Below, in pieces: positions 1-13,198 of a DNA stretch of 64,000 bases. The notes beneath the pieces are model-generated. The model saw only the letters and a list, made by a program, of their open reading frames with translations. It was not told the origin of the DNA and searched no databases. The stretch spans positions 8,928,001 to 8,992,000 of the forward strand of contig NC_061127.1 of the NCBI RefSeq assembly GCF_905220365.1, written 5' to 3'. The first letter of the stretch is position 1. Each line of letters starts with the position of its first letter. A program made the position numbers and the translations under genes. Source of the stretch: Vanessa cardui. Lineage: Eukaryota; Arthropoda; Insecta; Lepidoptera; Nymphalidae.

Positions 1-939
1 AGGAATATTTCAGTCGTAAAAAGTAATTTATTTGATTATTCGTGCAGATTTATCGTTTGTTTTAATATTTTTACTCATACTGAAAACAAAAAATGGTTTC
101 CTGAGAAAATAATTTGCATTTTAATACATTTTTTTCGCAGACTGAAGAGGCAGTATTAATTTTTTTTTAATTTATAATTTTGTTGTAACGACTACACTTT
201 TCCCATTATATTTAATAGTTTATTATAGTATAATTAAAACTGTACTTTGTAATAATTATTGCTCTTCTTTTAGGTTTTAGGTTAGAGAGTCCCATTTTAT
301 TTTAAATTTTAAATTTTGTTATGTCAAGGGAGTTATATGAAATTTATAATATTATTTAATAATTATAGTATTCGTGACTTTATTCCTAGTTTATTAAATA
401 TAGTATATGTGTTAAATAAATAAAAGTAATAATAAATGTTATTTCATTTCATCTTAGAAGAAACGTTCCTTCTATCGATACTTCTTAGGTCTGAAGTATT
501 TTTGATTGCCTTTATTTAATAAAGATTTTTACGTCAACTTTGAGTACGAGGTAATTTTGAACAATGCTCTTGCGAATAAACTGATGTAAGTAAAATTCAG
601 GGCAATCTTTAGTTACGAATGGTTTTTATTTCTGTCAAAGTGCTTTTATCTGCTTTTCGCGTTTAGAGAGAGTTTTAATGGCGCTAAACTACTGTTTTCT
701 GTATCATAAAGTATTATAAGCCGTGGCGGAACTCGTGTAGCTTTTATTTTGGTTTACAGGTTTTTATTTAATAGCTTGAGTTTTGTTTAGTTCACTAAAA
801 TCCGGGTATATTAACAATATTGATGTATTAAACCACTAGAAAGATTACAAATTCGATTGAAAACTAAAAACTAAAACAGATATGCAAACCTTAACAGTAT
901 TCCCTTGTAGTTGACAAACAAAGAAATTTTATATTAAAC

Positions 940-1215
940 TAGTTGCGCCCGTGAACTTGTACGCGCTTGAAATTAACAAAAAAAATCTTATTGTAGCCTA
1001 AATTACTTACCCTTATTATATCAGTTATCTTGTAGACAAAGTCCTGTATCGGTCCACCCGTTGCAGAGATTACAAACAAAACAAATAGACAGACAGACAG
1101 GCAGACAAAATTGTAAAAAATATTACATATATGTACTGTGTATACAGACATATGCATTGAGTAAAAAGGGCTATTTTAATGTTACAAACAGACTCTCCAA
1201 TTTTATTATAGTATA
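940..1215 (+). mobile_element. C element (RTE-like 3' end)
   Basis: GCGCCCGTGAACTTGTACGC, ATTGTAGCCTAAATTACTTA, AGACAGACAGACAGGCAGAC and a terminal CCAATTTTATTATAGTATAT. The short ORFs here are by-products of the repeat. Confidence 0.75.
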
Positions 1216-1888
1216 TATGATAGCATTCACTTCTGACTATAAGGTCTGTTTTACAAATCTTTTCCACTTTGCACGGACTTTAGTACTGCTTCACGATTGC
1301 CAGTCATTGATTGACAATGCACTGTCTTCTGACATAGTAAGGACACACGCTATGGCCACACCTCAAACCTCAGACGCTCTTGGAATTAATCCGCTACGAC
1401 AGTGTCACCTAGAATGTCCCGGCGGGACACCTTAGAAGGAAGTTTAAGTTTCGTTGTTATTTATAGACAAAAAAATTGGAGATAGGTTTTATATCAAATT
1501 TGTAAACAAAACTTTACCATTGCAATCTTTTTGAATTCATAAAAGTGACATATAGTATGTATGTAAAGCATCGTGAAAAAATATGATTCTATTTTTTTTG
1601 TGTAGAGTTTGGCTACTTGACCAAATATATCTCATTAACTAAATGCAATTAAATTTTGCCAAAAACGTTGGATCAAGTTTATGGTTAAGATGTTTCTTTA
1701 GCGATAATTGTCTTACCTAATTGAAGAGGCGGTCTATCGTTTACATTTTTAAAATAGGTATTTTCTGCTAGCAGAATACACACATACGTTTGACAAAAAT
1801 ATTAATCATGATAAAATATACAATTAATAAAAATAAAACCCCATTGTATTGGGTTTTCGTAATTTTAATAAAGACTTTTAAAAAAAGA

Positions 1889-1912
1889 ACTATAGTGTTA
1901 CAACACTATAGT
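1889..1912. repeat. perfect 11-bp inverted repeat, 2-nt loop
   Basis: ACTATAGTGTT / AACACTATAGT around AC. Flanked by AAGACTTTT and GTCTTTAT, so a longer imperfect stem is possible. Confidence 0.9.
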
Positions 1913-2275
1913 CTTTATATTCTGTAGGAAATCCATTTTATCTCTTCGAAAATTCGCTAGTAACATCAAACACAGAATAAACTTGAAGATAATCTTTACC
2001 TAATAGGTGAAGTAGTTGATCCGGTGATAGCCTACTTTTTAATTTAAATGGGTCGCGGAGGTCAAATTGTAATAGCTATGTAAAAACCACCAACTGGTTA
2101 TTAAACGTTAAATATATGCAAAGCTGCAGAAGTTTTATGACGTGAAAGAAATTTTATTAAAAGCAAGCAAATACGAATACACATTTTTTTTAATCGAATT
2201 ATTTAAGTATGTTATTTATAACTTTACTTTTTATTACAAATTAATAATTTACTAACAATTTGAGAACTTACTTAA

Positions 2276-2552
2276 CGTGGCTGTGCCCGTGACTTCGTGC
2301 GTTGAAATAATTAAATAAAATTGTTGTAGCCTTAGTTACTCCTTATTGCATGAGCTATCTGCCGGTGAAAGTTCTGTTAAAGTTAGTCGAGAAGTTCCAG
2401 AGATTAGCCGAAAAAAACACACAGATAGACAAAAATTGTAAAAAATGTTGTTTCGATATATACTATGTATACACATGCATTTTGTAAAATGTGATTATTT
2501 TAATATTACAAAGAGATGATTAAAATATTTCCATTTTTATTATGTGTATAGA
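2276..2552 (+). mobile_element. C element (RTE-like 3' end)
   Basis: GTGCCCGTGACTTCGTGCG, TGTTGTAGCCTTAGTTACTC, CTTATTGCATGAGCTATCTG, CAGAGATTAGCCG and ATTTTTATTATGTGTATAGA. Confidence 0.78.
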
Positions 2553-2602
2553 TTATGACACATATGCACTTTGTGTATTTAATTTATTAAGCCACATCAA
2601 AA

Positions 2603-2640
2603 AAGGAGGTTATCAATTCGACATTTATGTAACATTATTG
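2603..2640 (+). repeat. J fragment (GGAGG element)
   Basis: AAAAAAGGAGGTTATCAATT followed by CGACATTTATG. A short piece of the same repeat type as 27763. Confidence 0.5.
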
Positions 2641-2992
2641 TTTAATAATTTTCGTTACCCTAATATATACGTTACGTTACATATTAACTCCTTTTACTTT
2701 CAAAAACATCAATTCTAATATAGATAAATTTTACATAGTTGCTGTAAGCGATCACGAATGATATAACCTTTTGTATGTATACGTTCAATGCAAACTTTCT
2801 TTGATGAGGGTGACGTAGAAGATGAAGTCGGAGTTCGATAAAAGTTTTCAAGCACTCACAGTTAAGATATATTCTATTTTATTTAGGTTAATGTAAGGAT
2901 AGTTAAATATTACATTAGGCGTGGGAGCGTAAGTAGATAACTCTGACCTGATTATTGGGATAGAACATGCTTCGCTTCAATTATCACAAAAC

Positions 2993-3256
2993 TTGCAAAT
3001 TTGTCATTGTTGGGCAATAGCTTTCTCTCCCTTTGAGAAGGTTTTGGAACGTATTCCACCACGCAAAAACGGGTTGGTGAAATACACACGTGGCAGAATT
3101 TCTATGAAGTTAAACCTGCATGTGTCTAACATGCAGGTTTCCTCACGATGTTTTCCTTCACCATTGAGCACGAGATGAATTATAAATACAAATTAAGCAC
3201 ATGAATATTAAGTGGTGCCTGGGTTCGAATCCGCAATCATCGGTTAAGAAGCATGC
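2993..3256 (-). mobile_element. SINE family A, with internal inversion
   Basis: Reverse-strand copy with the 3' region at the left (ATTGTTGGGCAATAGC) and the tRNA-like head at the right (CCTGGGTTCGAATCCGCAATC). A local duplication-inversion makes a 12-bp perfect palindrome at 3112-3140. Confidence 0.85.
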
Positions 3257-3751
3257 ATACGGTTTTTACATACAAAAACATTTTTTTACATATTTAAAAA
3301 AAAAAGAAAAATATATGAAACTAAATTAGGTCATCCAATTATGTAACCAGTAAAATGATATCATGAATTATATCTGGTTCAAACGCAGCGACGTTGCTGT
3401 TGCATGTACGATGTACAATAATTAGATTAATACCAGAACACATCACATCGCCAGGTTATATTGTCCAAACGTCATCGATGATGGCTGCGGTTTAAGTGAC
3501 AAACGCGAATGTGGATTGATTTAATAATAATAAACTCTCATGAATACCTAATTCTAATGTATTGTAACTCTGTATGGATAACTATATGAACGTTATTATA
3601 AATTAAACAATGGTTTCTATAATTTCCGGTGATACGTACTTATCCGTTCTGAGAAATTACCGAACGCTTTGTAATATTAACATTTTGTATGGATTGCTAT
3701 ACAAACTAAATATGTATTTCGTATATAATTAGATACATAATATAAAATTAC

Positions 3752-3997
3752 CGATGATTGCCGATTCAAAGCCAGTCAAGCACCTCTGATTTGCATGTGA
3801 TTTATTTTCTGTTTATAATTCATTTCGAGTTCGGCGGTGAAGGAAAACATAGCGAGGAAACCTGTATGTGTCTTATTTCTAAAAAAATCTGTTACATGTG
3901 AATCTAACAAAACGCATTATGCACCATGGCGAAATATCCTCCTAACTTTTCCTCAAAGGGAGAGGCCTTAGCCCAGCAGTGGGAAGTTCTCGGTCTG
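3752..3997 (+). mobile_element. SINE family A, 5'-truncated and diverged
   Basis: Begins at the CCGATGATTGCCGATTC B-box region and runs to GCCCAGCAGTGGGAAGTTC. The A-box half is missing. Confidence 0.8.
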
Positions 3998-5811
3998 TTA
4001 CTGTATACATAGTATGACAAGTATGGCAAAGCATGATATGAATTTATAATGACATTTCAATTACAACGTACAGGGTTACTATTTAACATCTTTTAATAAA
4101 CGTTAAATAATAAAACAGTGAGCAAAAAATATGCGCGAAAAATGAATTAATGATTTGTCAAGCGTCCTTTTTCCCTCGACACGTTTTTTAGGGTGTTGTG
4201 AAGTGCCCTGGATAAGTGTTAGGAGGCGTCCTGGGTTTTGTGTAATGGCATGGGTGTATTCTTTGTTTTAAAATTCGCGTAAATTTTACTTTTTATAAGT
4301 TCGTGAATTTTTTTTTCTTATTTTGATAAGAGTTTGAATTTTATTTATGAGTAAAATAAAATTCATTTCGTAAAGATAAAATTACTAAGAAATTATTAAA
4401 TAAAGAGATTATTTTTTACTAAGAGATATTATAAATCTGTAATTTCATTGTTAATTGAAAGCAAGTGTCATTATTTGTTTTATTTTTGATACTCGATTTT
4501 TTTTATTAAACTTAGTGAGTAGTTGTTAGATGACGAATGAAACAAACTGTTCATCCATAAAATAGAGTATTTATTTCGTGTGGCGATATACTTAAAATAA
4601 TAATTTAAGACAACGATGGAGTATTTTAAAGTACAACAACGCTTTCTATAAACAAAAAGGATAACACTAACTGCAATATAAATAATTTATTAGAATTTAA
4701 AGGTAAATAAGTAAAATTATGTAAATGAGAGCCGAGATAGTACGAATAACATGTAAATGTTTTACTTTACTTTTTGAAAACTTATATACATAGATTAAAT
4801 ACAAAAAAACAAATACAAACATTAAATGTAATTTAGTAAAATTTGAAAATAAAATAAAATAATATTATCTTCAAGAGGTTTTAGTCGAACTAATTACGAA
4901 TCAGATAAGGCAGCAAGTGAGATTGTCAGGTTAAACTTGTGCCTATCATACATAGATAAAAGGATATTTTTTAAAAAGTCTTTAAAAGCACTTATTGAAA
5001 AACTTGGCCTGGGTTGTCTCGTGTTTCTGGGTCACCGGATCGTTGCCCAAGTTTTAAGACGGAGAACTTTGCCTCAGCAATTTAGATAAGCGTTTGTACA
5101 CCCTTTTTTGTTACTAAATAGCAATTATCTTTCTTTTTTAATATTCAATTAATATTCAAAAACGTCTACAAAGTTTAGAATAAATTAAGATCTGAAATCG
5201 AACTAATGTCGAATATTTTCATTTAGCAAAATGACTTTAAATTAAAATTCTTTATTTTGGGATGACTAGTATTGTACTGTAGCGATAAATACAGGTAAAA
5301 TTCTCGAAATCAAAACCAAAAATCGAAAATAAAATGACTCGAGAATTGAGTTACGAAATTCATTTCTATTATCTTTTAATTCTTATGTTTTGCAACGATT
5401 TATGTGTTGCCATTCGAAATTTTATGAAACTTAATAAGATTGTATTTCCAAGAATTTTACAATAATATCCAGCTCATACAAGCGCAATTAGCTGACGAAA
5501 CTAAAGAACTAAATTATGTAAACCGTCAATTAATTTAATTTAGAAATTGAATACCGTAAATTATATTATTAAAAATTATATTACTTTAATTGAAGTTCAG
5601 CATATATTTTCGTAGTAATAAAAACGGTATCGTACATTAGCCATCTCATTTCCACTGAATAAAAGTAAAAGCGAGGTCAAGTTCGTAAATAAGGGAATAG
5701 AGGTAAGGTCACACAAAACAACTCTGTTCTAAATTAACCATCATATAACCTGGTGTCCTTTCTGTATAATTTGGCAAGTGTTGTAGATATACATTTTAAT
5801 TGAATGTATAT

Positions 5812-6040
5812 TACTTGGTGGTGATAGGCCTTTGTGTTACCCATACTGAGTAGATACCACCAACTCATCTAAGCAACAGTACTAAAGATTGTCCTCAGTT
5901 CGAAGAATTAGTGAGTTGACACTGGTTAACTCAGCCTTATATCTTATATAAAAAAATCATCACCGCCGGTTACCAAGGTTGGTGAAGCATTTTCGATAGA
6001 AGTATTCGTTAAAATTTCTACGGGCAATGGTGACTTACCA
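5812..6040 (+). mobile_element. family B, degraded
   Basis: TTACTTGGTGGTGATAGGCC, TACCACCAACTCATC, TTACCAAGGTTGGTGAAGC and GGGCAATGGTGACTTACC occur in family order. Confidence 0.75.
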
Positions 6041-7467
6041 TATGTTACAAAAAACACAAATTATACATATTATTATGATAATTATACCTATTAGATAATA
6101 AAACTTATAAGCGTACTTTTCTTTGTTTCTTCCTTTCTGTTACCTCAAGGTTTCCTGGTATGATCGCTATTTTATCGATAAGACCGACACTTGTATGTAT
6201 TCCTTGCTTGTGTTTTATTTTTAGTTTCATTAGTGTCTAATAAAGAGTATTTAAAAAATTACCCTTTTGTTTCTTAGGATGTTTCTCAAAATGTCACAAT
6301 AAAAAAAAAATAAGGAATCGGTAACCTCCTTTGTTTTTTAATTCGATTATAAAGCGGAAATAACAGGATAAATGTCTGCAATTAGATTTAGAAATGCAGA
6401 TTTCCTATCTTGCTCAGTTTAAAAAATTGTTTCTCAATACATAAAGATGGAACACTTTTAATTGATTCTAAAGCATTCGATAGATTTGAAAATGTCATTA
6501 TTCAGAACTGCCTTACTTTCTAACTATAATAAAATCGCAATTTTAATTGGCGAGTCTCTTTCCATCTCTTTGAATAGTTTAAGTGTTTTTCTTTGTCTTT
6601 TTATTATTAAAACGAATTTATTCTTTGAATTTTTCATAAATGTATCGTATCTCTATTGTTGAACCATAAGTGAGCGTTTCAGTATAAGTGAGCATAAATA
6701 AAGCGCGTTTCGAAAATACGAAAGATCCATAACTCAAGCGCCCCAAAGCGATCGAATGGACGTATTATTTTTATGATACTAAACTCTTTGCATGGAACGT
6801 AACGATGTGAAAATAAAACAGGAAAAGAGAAGGAACGTACTATAGGAGAAGACAGACACGTGTCCCCCGGGTCACGTTTAATAAAGATCGGTAATTTATT
6901 TTTATGATTTCCTCTGTACTTGCCGAGTTTTAACATGATACGTCAATTTAATGTTCTCTATGTCTAGTTTTTTAAAACGTTCAAGAATATAAAAACTCCT
7001 TACAGAAATTATGTTATAAATGTTGAATGATTGATAAGACGATTTTTATTATTAAATCTACTTAATATTTTATTGCCATGCGCACTTTTCATTTTATTTC
7101 CTATTTCAAATTTTATTGAGTGTATTTTTTTTATTCTTCTATTGTCTATGCCTAAACATATTGTTAGGAATTATTATAGAAACGAATATCTTAGAAATAA
7201 AATATGTATTAACTTTGTGAAGACGGACACTTAGTGTTAGAAGTTTATCTTTACTTTTCGGATTATGACAATGTAAGTCACTGTTTCTATCAAAACAATC
7301 AATAATACTGCTGATATACGTGACACCGCTGTAAATACACCGTGACGTAATTGTAAGTATTCCAACCTTGTTTTCATAGATTAAAACAGTCGAGGGTGTC
7401 TCGAGTTCTAAGATTGTAAATAGTCCGCTTTCTTAACAGTTCTATCTTTGAATTAATGACGTTTCAA

Positions 7468-7499
7468 TGTCACTTCAAAGTTACTTCTTTGAAGTGACA
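7468..7499. repeat. perfect 13-bp inverted repeat, 6-nt loop
   Basis: TGTCACTTCAAAG / CTTTGAAGTGACA around TTACTT. Confidence 0.9.
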
Positions 7500-7706
7500 A
7501 TTTATTTTGTTTGACCACATAGGTATTTGAAAATATTCAAAATCGTATTGTATCGATTTTCGTTTGTTGTCTTACTTTTCCATCCGCAAATTTTTTAAAG
7601 CAGATAAATTAGGATTCCGCTTGATCTTTGATTTTAAGGTAATCGCTGTGGATGAAATTAATGATACCTACCGTATAAAATTGTTTTAATAGTTGTGTTT
7701 TACATT

Positions 7707-8016
7707 AGTCGAGATGGCCCAGTGGTTAGAACGCGTGCATCTTAACCGATGATTGCGGGTTCAAACCCATTCGAGCACCGCTGCTTCATGTGCTTAATTT
7801 GTCTTTATAATTCATCTCGTGCTCAGCGGCGAAGGAAAACATCTTGAGGAAACCTGCATGTGACAAATTTCATAGAAATTGTGCCACATGTGTATTCCAC
7901 CAACCCGCATTGGAATAGCGTGGTGGAATATGTTCCAAACCTTCTCCTCAAAGGGAGAGGGGGACTTTAGCCCAACAGTGGGAATTTACAGGCTGTTGTT
8001 GTTGTTGTTGTTTTTA
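7707..8016 (+). mobile_element. SINE family A, full length
   Basis: tRNA-derived head with an A-box-like TGGCCCAGTGGTTAG and a B-box GGTTCAAACCC. Then comes the family body (ATTCATCTCGTGCTC, GAAGGAAAACATC, CCACATGTGTATTCCACC, AGCCCA-CAGTGGGAATTTACAGGCTG) and a (TTG)n tail. One of the best-preserved copies. Confidence 0.9.
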
Positions 8017-8828
8017 AATTGTATTATATGTGTAGTATGATACTTTAATTTTCTCTCCTTTTTAGTAGCATTACTATTTTTTATAATACAAAAAATATAC
8101 GTATTAGCTAAGCGGTGAAACAATTCAAAATAATTCCTGCTATAAACAAAGACGTCTTCTATAAATTAATGATCGGTTATTACAAAAACCGGGCGACATA
8201 TTTGTAAATTCCGATAACATATTTCAACAAATAGTCAAACGAAACTGGCTATTCGTCAATCACGAAAGTTGCGTTAAAAATAACGGAATATTAGTTGGAT
8301 GTTTGACATACATCATTCACTTGACTGAAACAGTTGATTTCTGTGTTTGATCGCGAACATAAATCAAGTCGATCATTTGTTTTAGTGGTTGTTAGTCCCG
8401 TGACGTCAGCGGACGGGAAATGTGTCAGTAATAGTTACACCAAAGTGTCGTCGATGTAATGATATCTACATATATTGACAACTTTATACCTATTTATCTC
8501 AATACATATATTATGATTATGATATCGGTCACATGGAATAGATAACTTCATTCAATAGATCATTATTATTTTACAGTGTTATCAATGGAATGATTTTTTT
8601 TTATTTTATAACAAACAGACCGGCTAATGTTCCAATAGAGGTAACGTCTTATAGGTTACCTTCAATGTGATATTTTTTAACTATCTCTATTTCATAACAT
8701 ACGATTAAAATAAATAAATTAAAACGTAAAACTCTAAATATGAGTTCGCGTTTTACAATGTATCGAATTACATTGAAAGTTCTTATATTTTTTAAGTTTT
8801 GTTATTGTTACTTATAATATGCCATACA

Positions 8829-8945
8829 AAATGGCCCAGTGGTTAGAACGCGTGAATCGGGCAAAGAAATTCGGCTACATGTGTATCCAAAACTTCTCAA
8901 ACGAATAGGGGCCTTGGCCCAGCAGCAGGAAATTTACAGGCAGTG
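8829..8945 (+). mobile_element. SINE family A, large internal deletion
   Basis: Head AAAATGGCCCAGTGGTTAG is joined almost directly to the distal body (TCGGCTACATGTGTATCC) and tail (GCCCAGCAGCAGGAAATTTA). About 180 bp of the family body is missing. Confidence 0.8.
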
Positions 8946-9329
8946 ATGATGATCATGTCATATAATATTTGAAGGGGTTTGTCTGTCAATGAAAAAGTCT
9001 CTGAATATGTTAATAATTTGAAATGTAAAAGCTTTTGTTTTTTGTCTTTGGGATCAGTTCGCTTTAAATCTAAGTAATTAAAGTTGATTTTGAAAGGAAA
9101 CGAATACAATAGTCACGGTTATCTTTTTGTTTTATCTTCATTGTGATGAAGATTAAAATTTGTCTCGCTTCTAATTCCATAAAATATTTGACCACTTTTA
9201 AAGCCGGGTAGACAATATACGTAGTGTTAGTGGTAAAGTGGGTATTTTTTGGTAACATTTACTTGAAAGATGTTCTTTGACCAAACAGATATGCTTAGTT
9301 TTGCAATACGTTGAGCATATTTAGAGGTA

Positions 9330-9480
9330 AAAAGGCATACCTTAGCTCCCAAGTTGGTGATGCATTTGTGATATATGGTGAGTTTATTATTTCTTACAGC
9401 ATCAATATCTACGGGCCGTGGCGACAACTTATCATTAGGTGGCCTTTTCGACCTCCTGCTTACCTATAGTATAATGAAAA
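9330..9480 (+). mobile_element. family B, 3' half, degraded
   Basis: CTTAGCTCCCAAGTTGGTGA, TTATTTCTTACAGCATCAAT, CAACTTATCATTAGGTGGCC and CTATAGTATAATGAAAA in family order. Confidence 0.75.
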
Positions 9481-9507
9481 AGTTGAACAAAAGATTTTAG
9501 GTCCAAA

Positions 9508-9650
9508 TCCAGATAATCAACACATGTTACGATCTACATGTGCTTAGTTTGTAATAATTTACCTATAATTTGATGGTGAAGAAAATTGTGGTCATAAGAT
9601 TTACTTGTTTTTAAATATATTTTGACACGTATGTTTCCACAAAATCAAAT
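9508..9650 (+). mobile_element. SINE family A, very degraded fragment
   Basis: Weak match across the middle of the family (AATCCAG..., CATGTGCTTAGTTTGTAAT, GATGGTGAAGAAAATTGTGG, ACGTATGTTTCCAC). It lies just after a B fragment. Low certainty on the ends. Confidence 0.5.
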
Positions 9651-10084
9651 CTAATAGAATAAATTCTTTCTTTAAATATCAAAGAAAGAGTTTATTCTGG
9701 ACTACATAAACTTTCTGACGCTTTTCAGCAAATTTTCTTTTTCAAAAGATATTGTATCAAAAGAAATCTCAGTTGGAAAAGTCATGTAGTAGAGTATATT
9801 TGTGTGTATATATATCCCAGAAAAGTATATGTTCGAATAATTTTAGACAATGTAGTATACTACGAACAGTTTAGATGTCGATATATTTTTCAGTACAAGG
9901 TGATAATGTCATGACCTTTATTTTTAGGGAATAATTTTGCTTGGGTCTTTTAAATTATTTACGTAAAATCTGCTGAAATGGACGTAATTATGCTCATACT
10001 TGACTTCAATAGACTCTTTTTTCATTAAATTAAGAATTTTTTTATCCATAATTTTCTATGCATTAAAAATAGTTTTCTTCTTGA

Positions 10085-10142
10085 TCTTATTTAAAGTGCT
10101 TGGAAAAGCCTATTTGAATAAAGTTTGTTTTGATTTGATTAT
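10085..10142 (+). mobile_element. G LINE-like terminal fragment
   Basis: AAAGTGCTTGGAAAAGCCTA, TTTGAATAAAGTTTG, TTTTGATTTGATTA. Only the last 55 bp or so of the family. Confidence 0.55.
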
Positions 10143-10604
10143 ATTCTCTTATTTATGTGACTATGCTCTTATTTACAAGGTTGCAGGCTACTTTTGATAA
10201 GGTATTGCTGTTTAATGAGGTACTTTATTGTTGTTGTTTATTATTGAGAAAGTACAGTTATCGAAAAAAAGAAAATGAAAACATTTTAAAGATCGCAACA
10301 AATTATCATAAAACACAAACAGATGTAATACCCAAAGTACCGTCAGAGTTACATACAATTCATTATACAAGTTTGATAAAAACAAAGGCTGTAAATGTCA
10401 TACAGAACCCATTCCCCTTTAGGAAAAAGACTTGCGCTTCTACAACCAATTCAGTTTACACAAACTAATCATAGAAAACACAAGCTTACGTAATTAATTC
10501 ATGAGTCTAAAGTACAGATAGTACTAGTAAATACTCAGATAAAGACTAGTCGACTTTCAGGCAGGATATATGTTGTGTGTAACTATTGATTTTCTTATGA
10601 ATCC

Positions 10605-10715
10605 ACATTCCGAATCGGCGATAGTTCTACGGTTAATACAATTCTGTAATATAATTCAAGTGTTTTTTAAAGCCTAGCTGAATAAAGTATATTTTTGATT
10701 TATATATTATATATT
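10605..10715 (+). mobile_element. G LINE-like 3' end, forward
   Basis: CCGAATCGGCGATAGTTCTA, then TTCAAGTGTTTTTTAAAGCC and TGAATAAAGTATATTTTTGA. Confidence 0.65.
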
Positions 10716-11433
10716 TGAATGTTGACTAGCTTAAGTAACATGTTATGCCTATAATTGAAACTTTTTAAAAAGCAAATTATATAAACCATAAATTATCTTC
10801 TATATTTTGTAGGTATTCATTTTGTAACGATTGGATATCATCCTCCGTTTATGTAAAAATTTAGTCTTTTTCAATTACTATGAAAATGTTCCTGGTGAAA
10901 ATTGAAAATTATTTCGCATGTAAGTTGAACGAATTAATTTGCAAGATTAAATCTCCTGAGGCGTCCAAGGTGTGATTGTGATGACCCAGTTTTTCCGAAC
11001 ATAATAACAAACTCGACGCCGAAGCGACCGTAGAGAAAAGATTGAATATCTTATTTTAATATTGAATGTGAAAGTTCGAATATTTGTCACGTCATCAAAA
11101 CTACTGGATGAATTCAAATAAAATTTAGCATAAACATAGATCATATTGTGATTACATCATACACAAATATTTAAAAGTACAAATTCCACAGGATCACTGA
11201 ACCACTTTTACTCGTATAGACAATATGGTTTAAGTTACGCTCTATATTTAAATTTTTACTGAAAATAGTAACAAGCCAGTTTATTATGTTATTTCGTTTG
11301 ACTTTCATAACTCTTAGTAATTTTTGATGATGATATATTTCATGTGATAAATTTAATTTATTTGTGGTATCATAATCACAAGGAACGAAAGGCGAACGCC
11401 TTCATTACACATACATTACATTATTACATTACA

Positions 11434-11690
11434 GTATAAAACAAAGTCGCTTTCCGCTGTCTCTAGTAGGTATGCTTAAATATTTAAAATTACGCAAAGT
11501 ATTTTGTTGCGGTTTTTTTTAATAGATAGTGTGATTCGAGGGGAAGGTTTTTGTAAATAATACATGGACAATATAGTAAAGAAACACTGATAATTTTAAA
11601 ACTTTCTGATGTGATGTCGCAAATAAACAAATTCTGTAGTATATTTTTAATATTACTATTGCACCCGGGCGAAGCCGGTGCGGGTAATAG
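11434..11690 (+). mobile_element. E element (RTE-like 3' end)
   Basis: TAAAACAAAGTCGCTTTCCG, AATACATGGACAATATAGTA, AATTCTGTAGTATATTTTTA and GCACCCGGGCGAAGCCGG. It matches 16264-16495 along its length. Confidence 0.8.
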
Positions 11691-11854
11691 CAATGGCTTA
11701 ATATACGAAAAAAAAAATAAAACAAAATACTTCATAACTACCTACCATTATGAAGTCGGCCATGGAAAATATAAGGCACTCATATTAACCACGGTTTATT
11801 TTACCACTTACGTTCAATACTGTTGCAATATTTATAATGTAGGTATAATTACGT

Positions 11855-12095
11855 GATGGTAGGGCTATGTGTAAGGCCATTTGAGTGGTTACCACCCAGT
11901 CAACATATATGTTATCGCTAAGTTGCAATACTTCGTACTTTGTTCTAGTTTGAAAAGTGAGTGACTTATAACTACAGGCACAAGGGACATAACATCTTAG
12001 TTCGCGGAGATGATGGCGCGTTTGCGGTGTAAGGGTTAATATTACGTACAATGCTGATGCTTACGGGCGGCGGTGACCACTTACCATTACTTATC
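11855..12095 (+). mobile_element. family B, degraded
   Basis: GTGATGGTAGGGCTATGTG, GGTTACCACCCAGTC, ACTACAGGCACAAGGGACAT and GGCGGTGACCACTTACCATT in family order. Confidence 0.8.
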
Positions 12096-13198
12096 CCAAT
12101 TTCCAAGTAGCTATTCTATGTAACTATTTTAAAATAATAATGAGACATATAAATATGTAAGGTAAGTATTTAATTTTAATTCTGCCGGCATCTCGGAGTC
12201 AAAAACACGTAGCGGTTTTTAATGATTCATTATGGAAGGATATCGTGTTACTCATTATGAAGTGAACAGTATTTATCTCCATCTTTACATATAACGATTT
12301 TTCCGTGTATTTGAATTTATATTGTTTATTCCATACAAAGTGTTATTCATAAATTTAATGCTGATATAAAATAATATATTTTGTCCCTTTTTAAAAGTAG
12401 TGTAGATTTAAGTTTGCGTTTTATTAAAAGAATTAATTTACAGCTTTTTCCTTCCGGGTTTAGTGCCTGAAATTATTCTATTACTATATGTATATTTAGA
12501 AATATACTGTCTGATTATATTGAAGTGCAAAAATAAAAACCTTATGAATGATTTACAGAAAAACAATGTTTTACGCATAATGCCTATTAAAGTTATTTTT
12601 AAATGATTTCTAGTTGTTTTCAACATTGCACAATAAAAAATACTGTATATTTAACTTATGTCAAAATATTTACATAAATTGTACAATTGAATTTGGGCAT
12701 TGTAAAATTTTGAATTTTATTTACGTCTGTACTTCAAATTCATTTGAACGACTATTTACATATTCGAGTAATCTAAATTTCGCTTGATTGTTATACAAAT
12801 ATTAAATTTATTATAAAATGTTATTTCATGAATTTCAATCAATATAAAATATTTTTTATTGAATACATTTGAATTTGGTCGTCGTCGTCGCTGTGTCAAT
12901 ATTTTTATTCATATCGATCTGATTTAATCACTATTTAAATAATTTTATTTAAATCAAACTTGCTCTTATATTTTTTCGTTATCATTTTTATAGGACCTTA
13001 TTATCCTGATGTCTGGCTTTCTCGCCGTAAGTCACCTGGTTCAGTCCTCCACATTTGACTCATATACTCATGAGTTTGACACTTCATCGTCAACTCATTT
13101 GCTGTTCATGCTGCTTCATCTTCAACTCACCGTAGGACTTGTCTCCGTCACCACTCTATCAACTACGCAAGCCTTACTCTACATTTTGCTACTTCATC

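Noticed and set aside
1061..1435. 124-codon ORF, the longest but one in the window
   Set aside because: Its first half is RTE-like C repeat sequence; the C-terminal part has no recognisable domain or splice context.
7707..7770. Possible tRNA genes at the A- and B-box heads
   Set aside because: The heads do not fold into a full cloverleaf by eye, occur in about 18 copies and are always followed by the same body, so they are SINE promoters.
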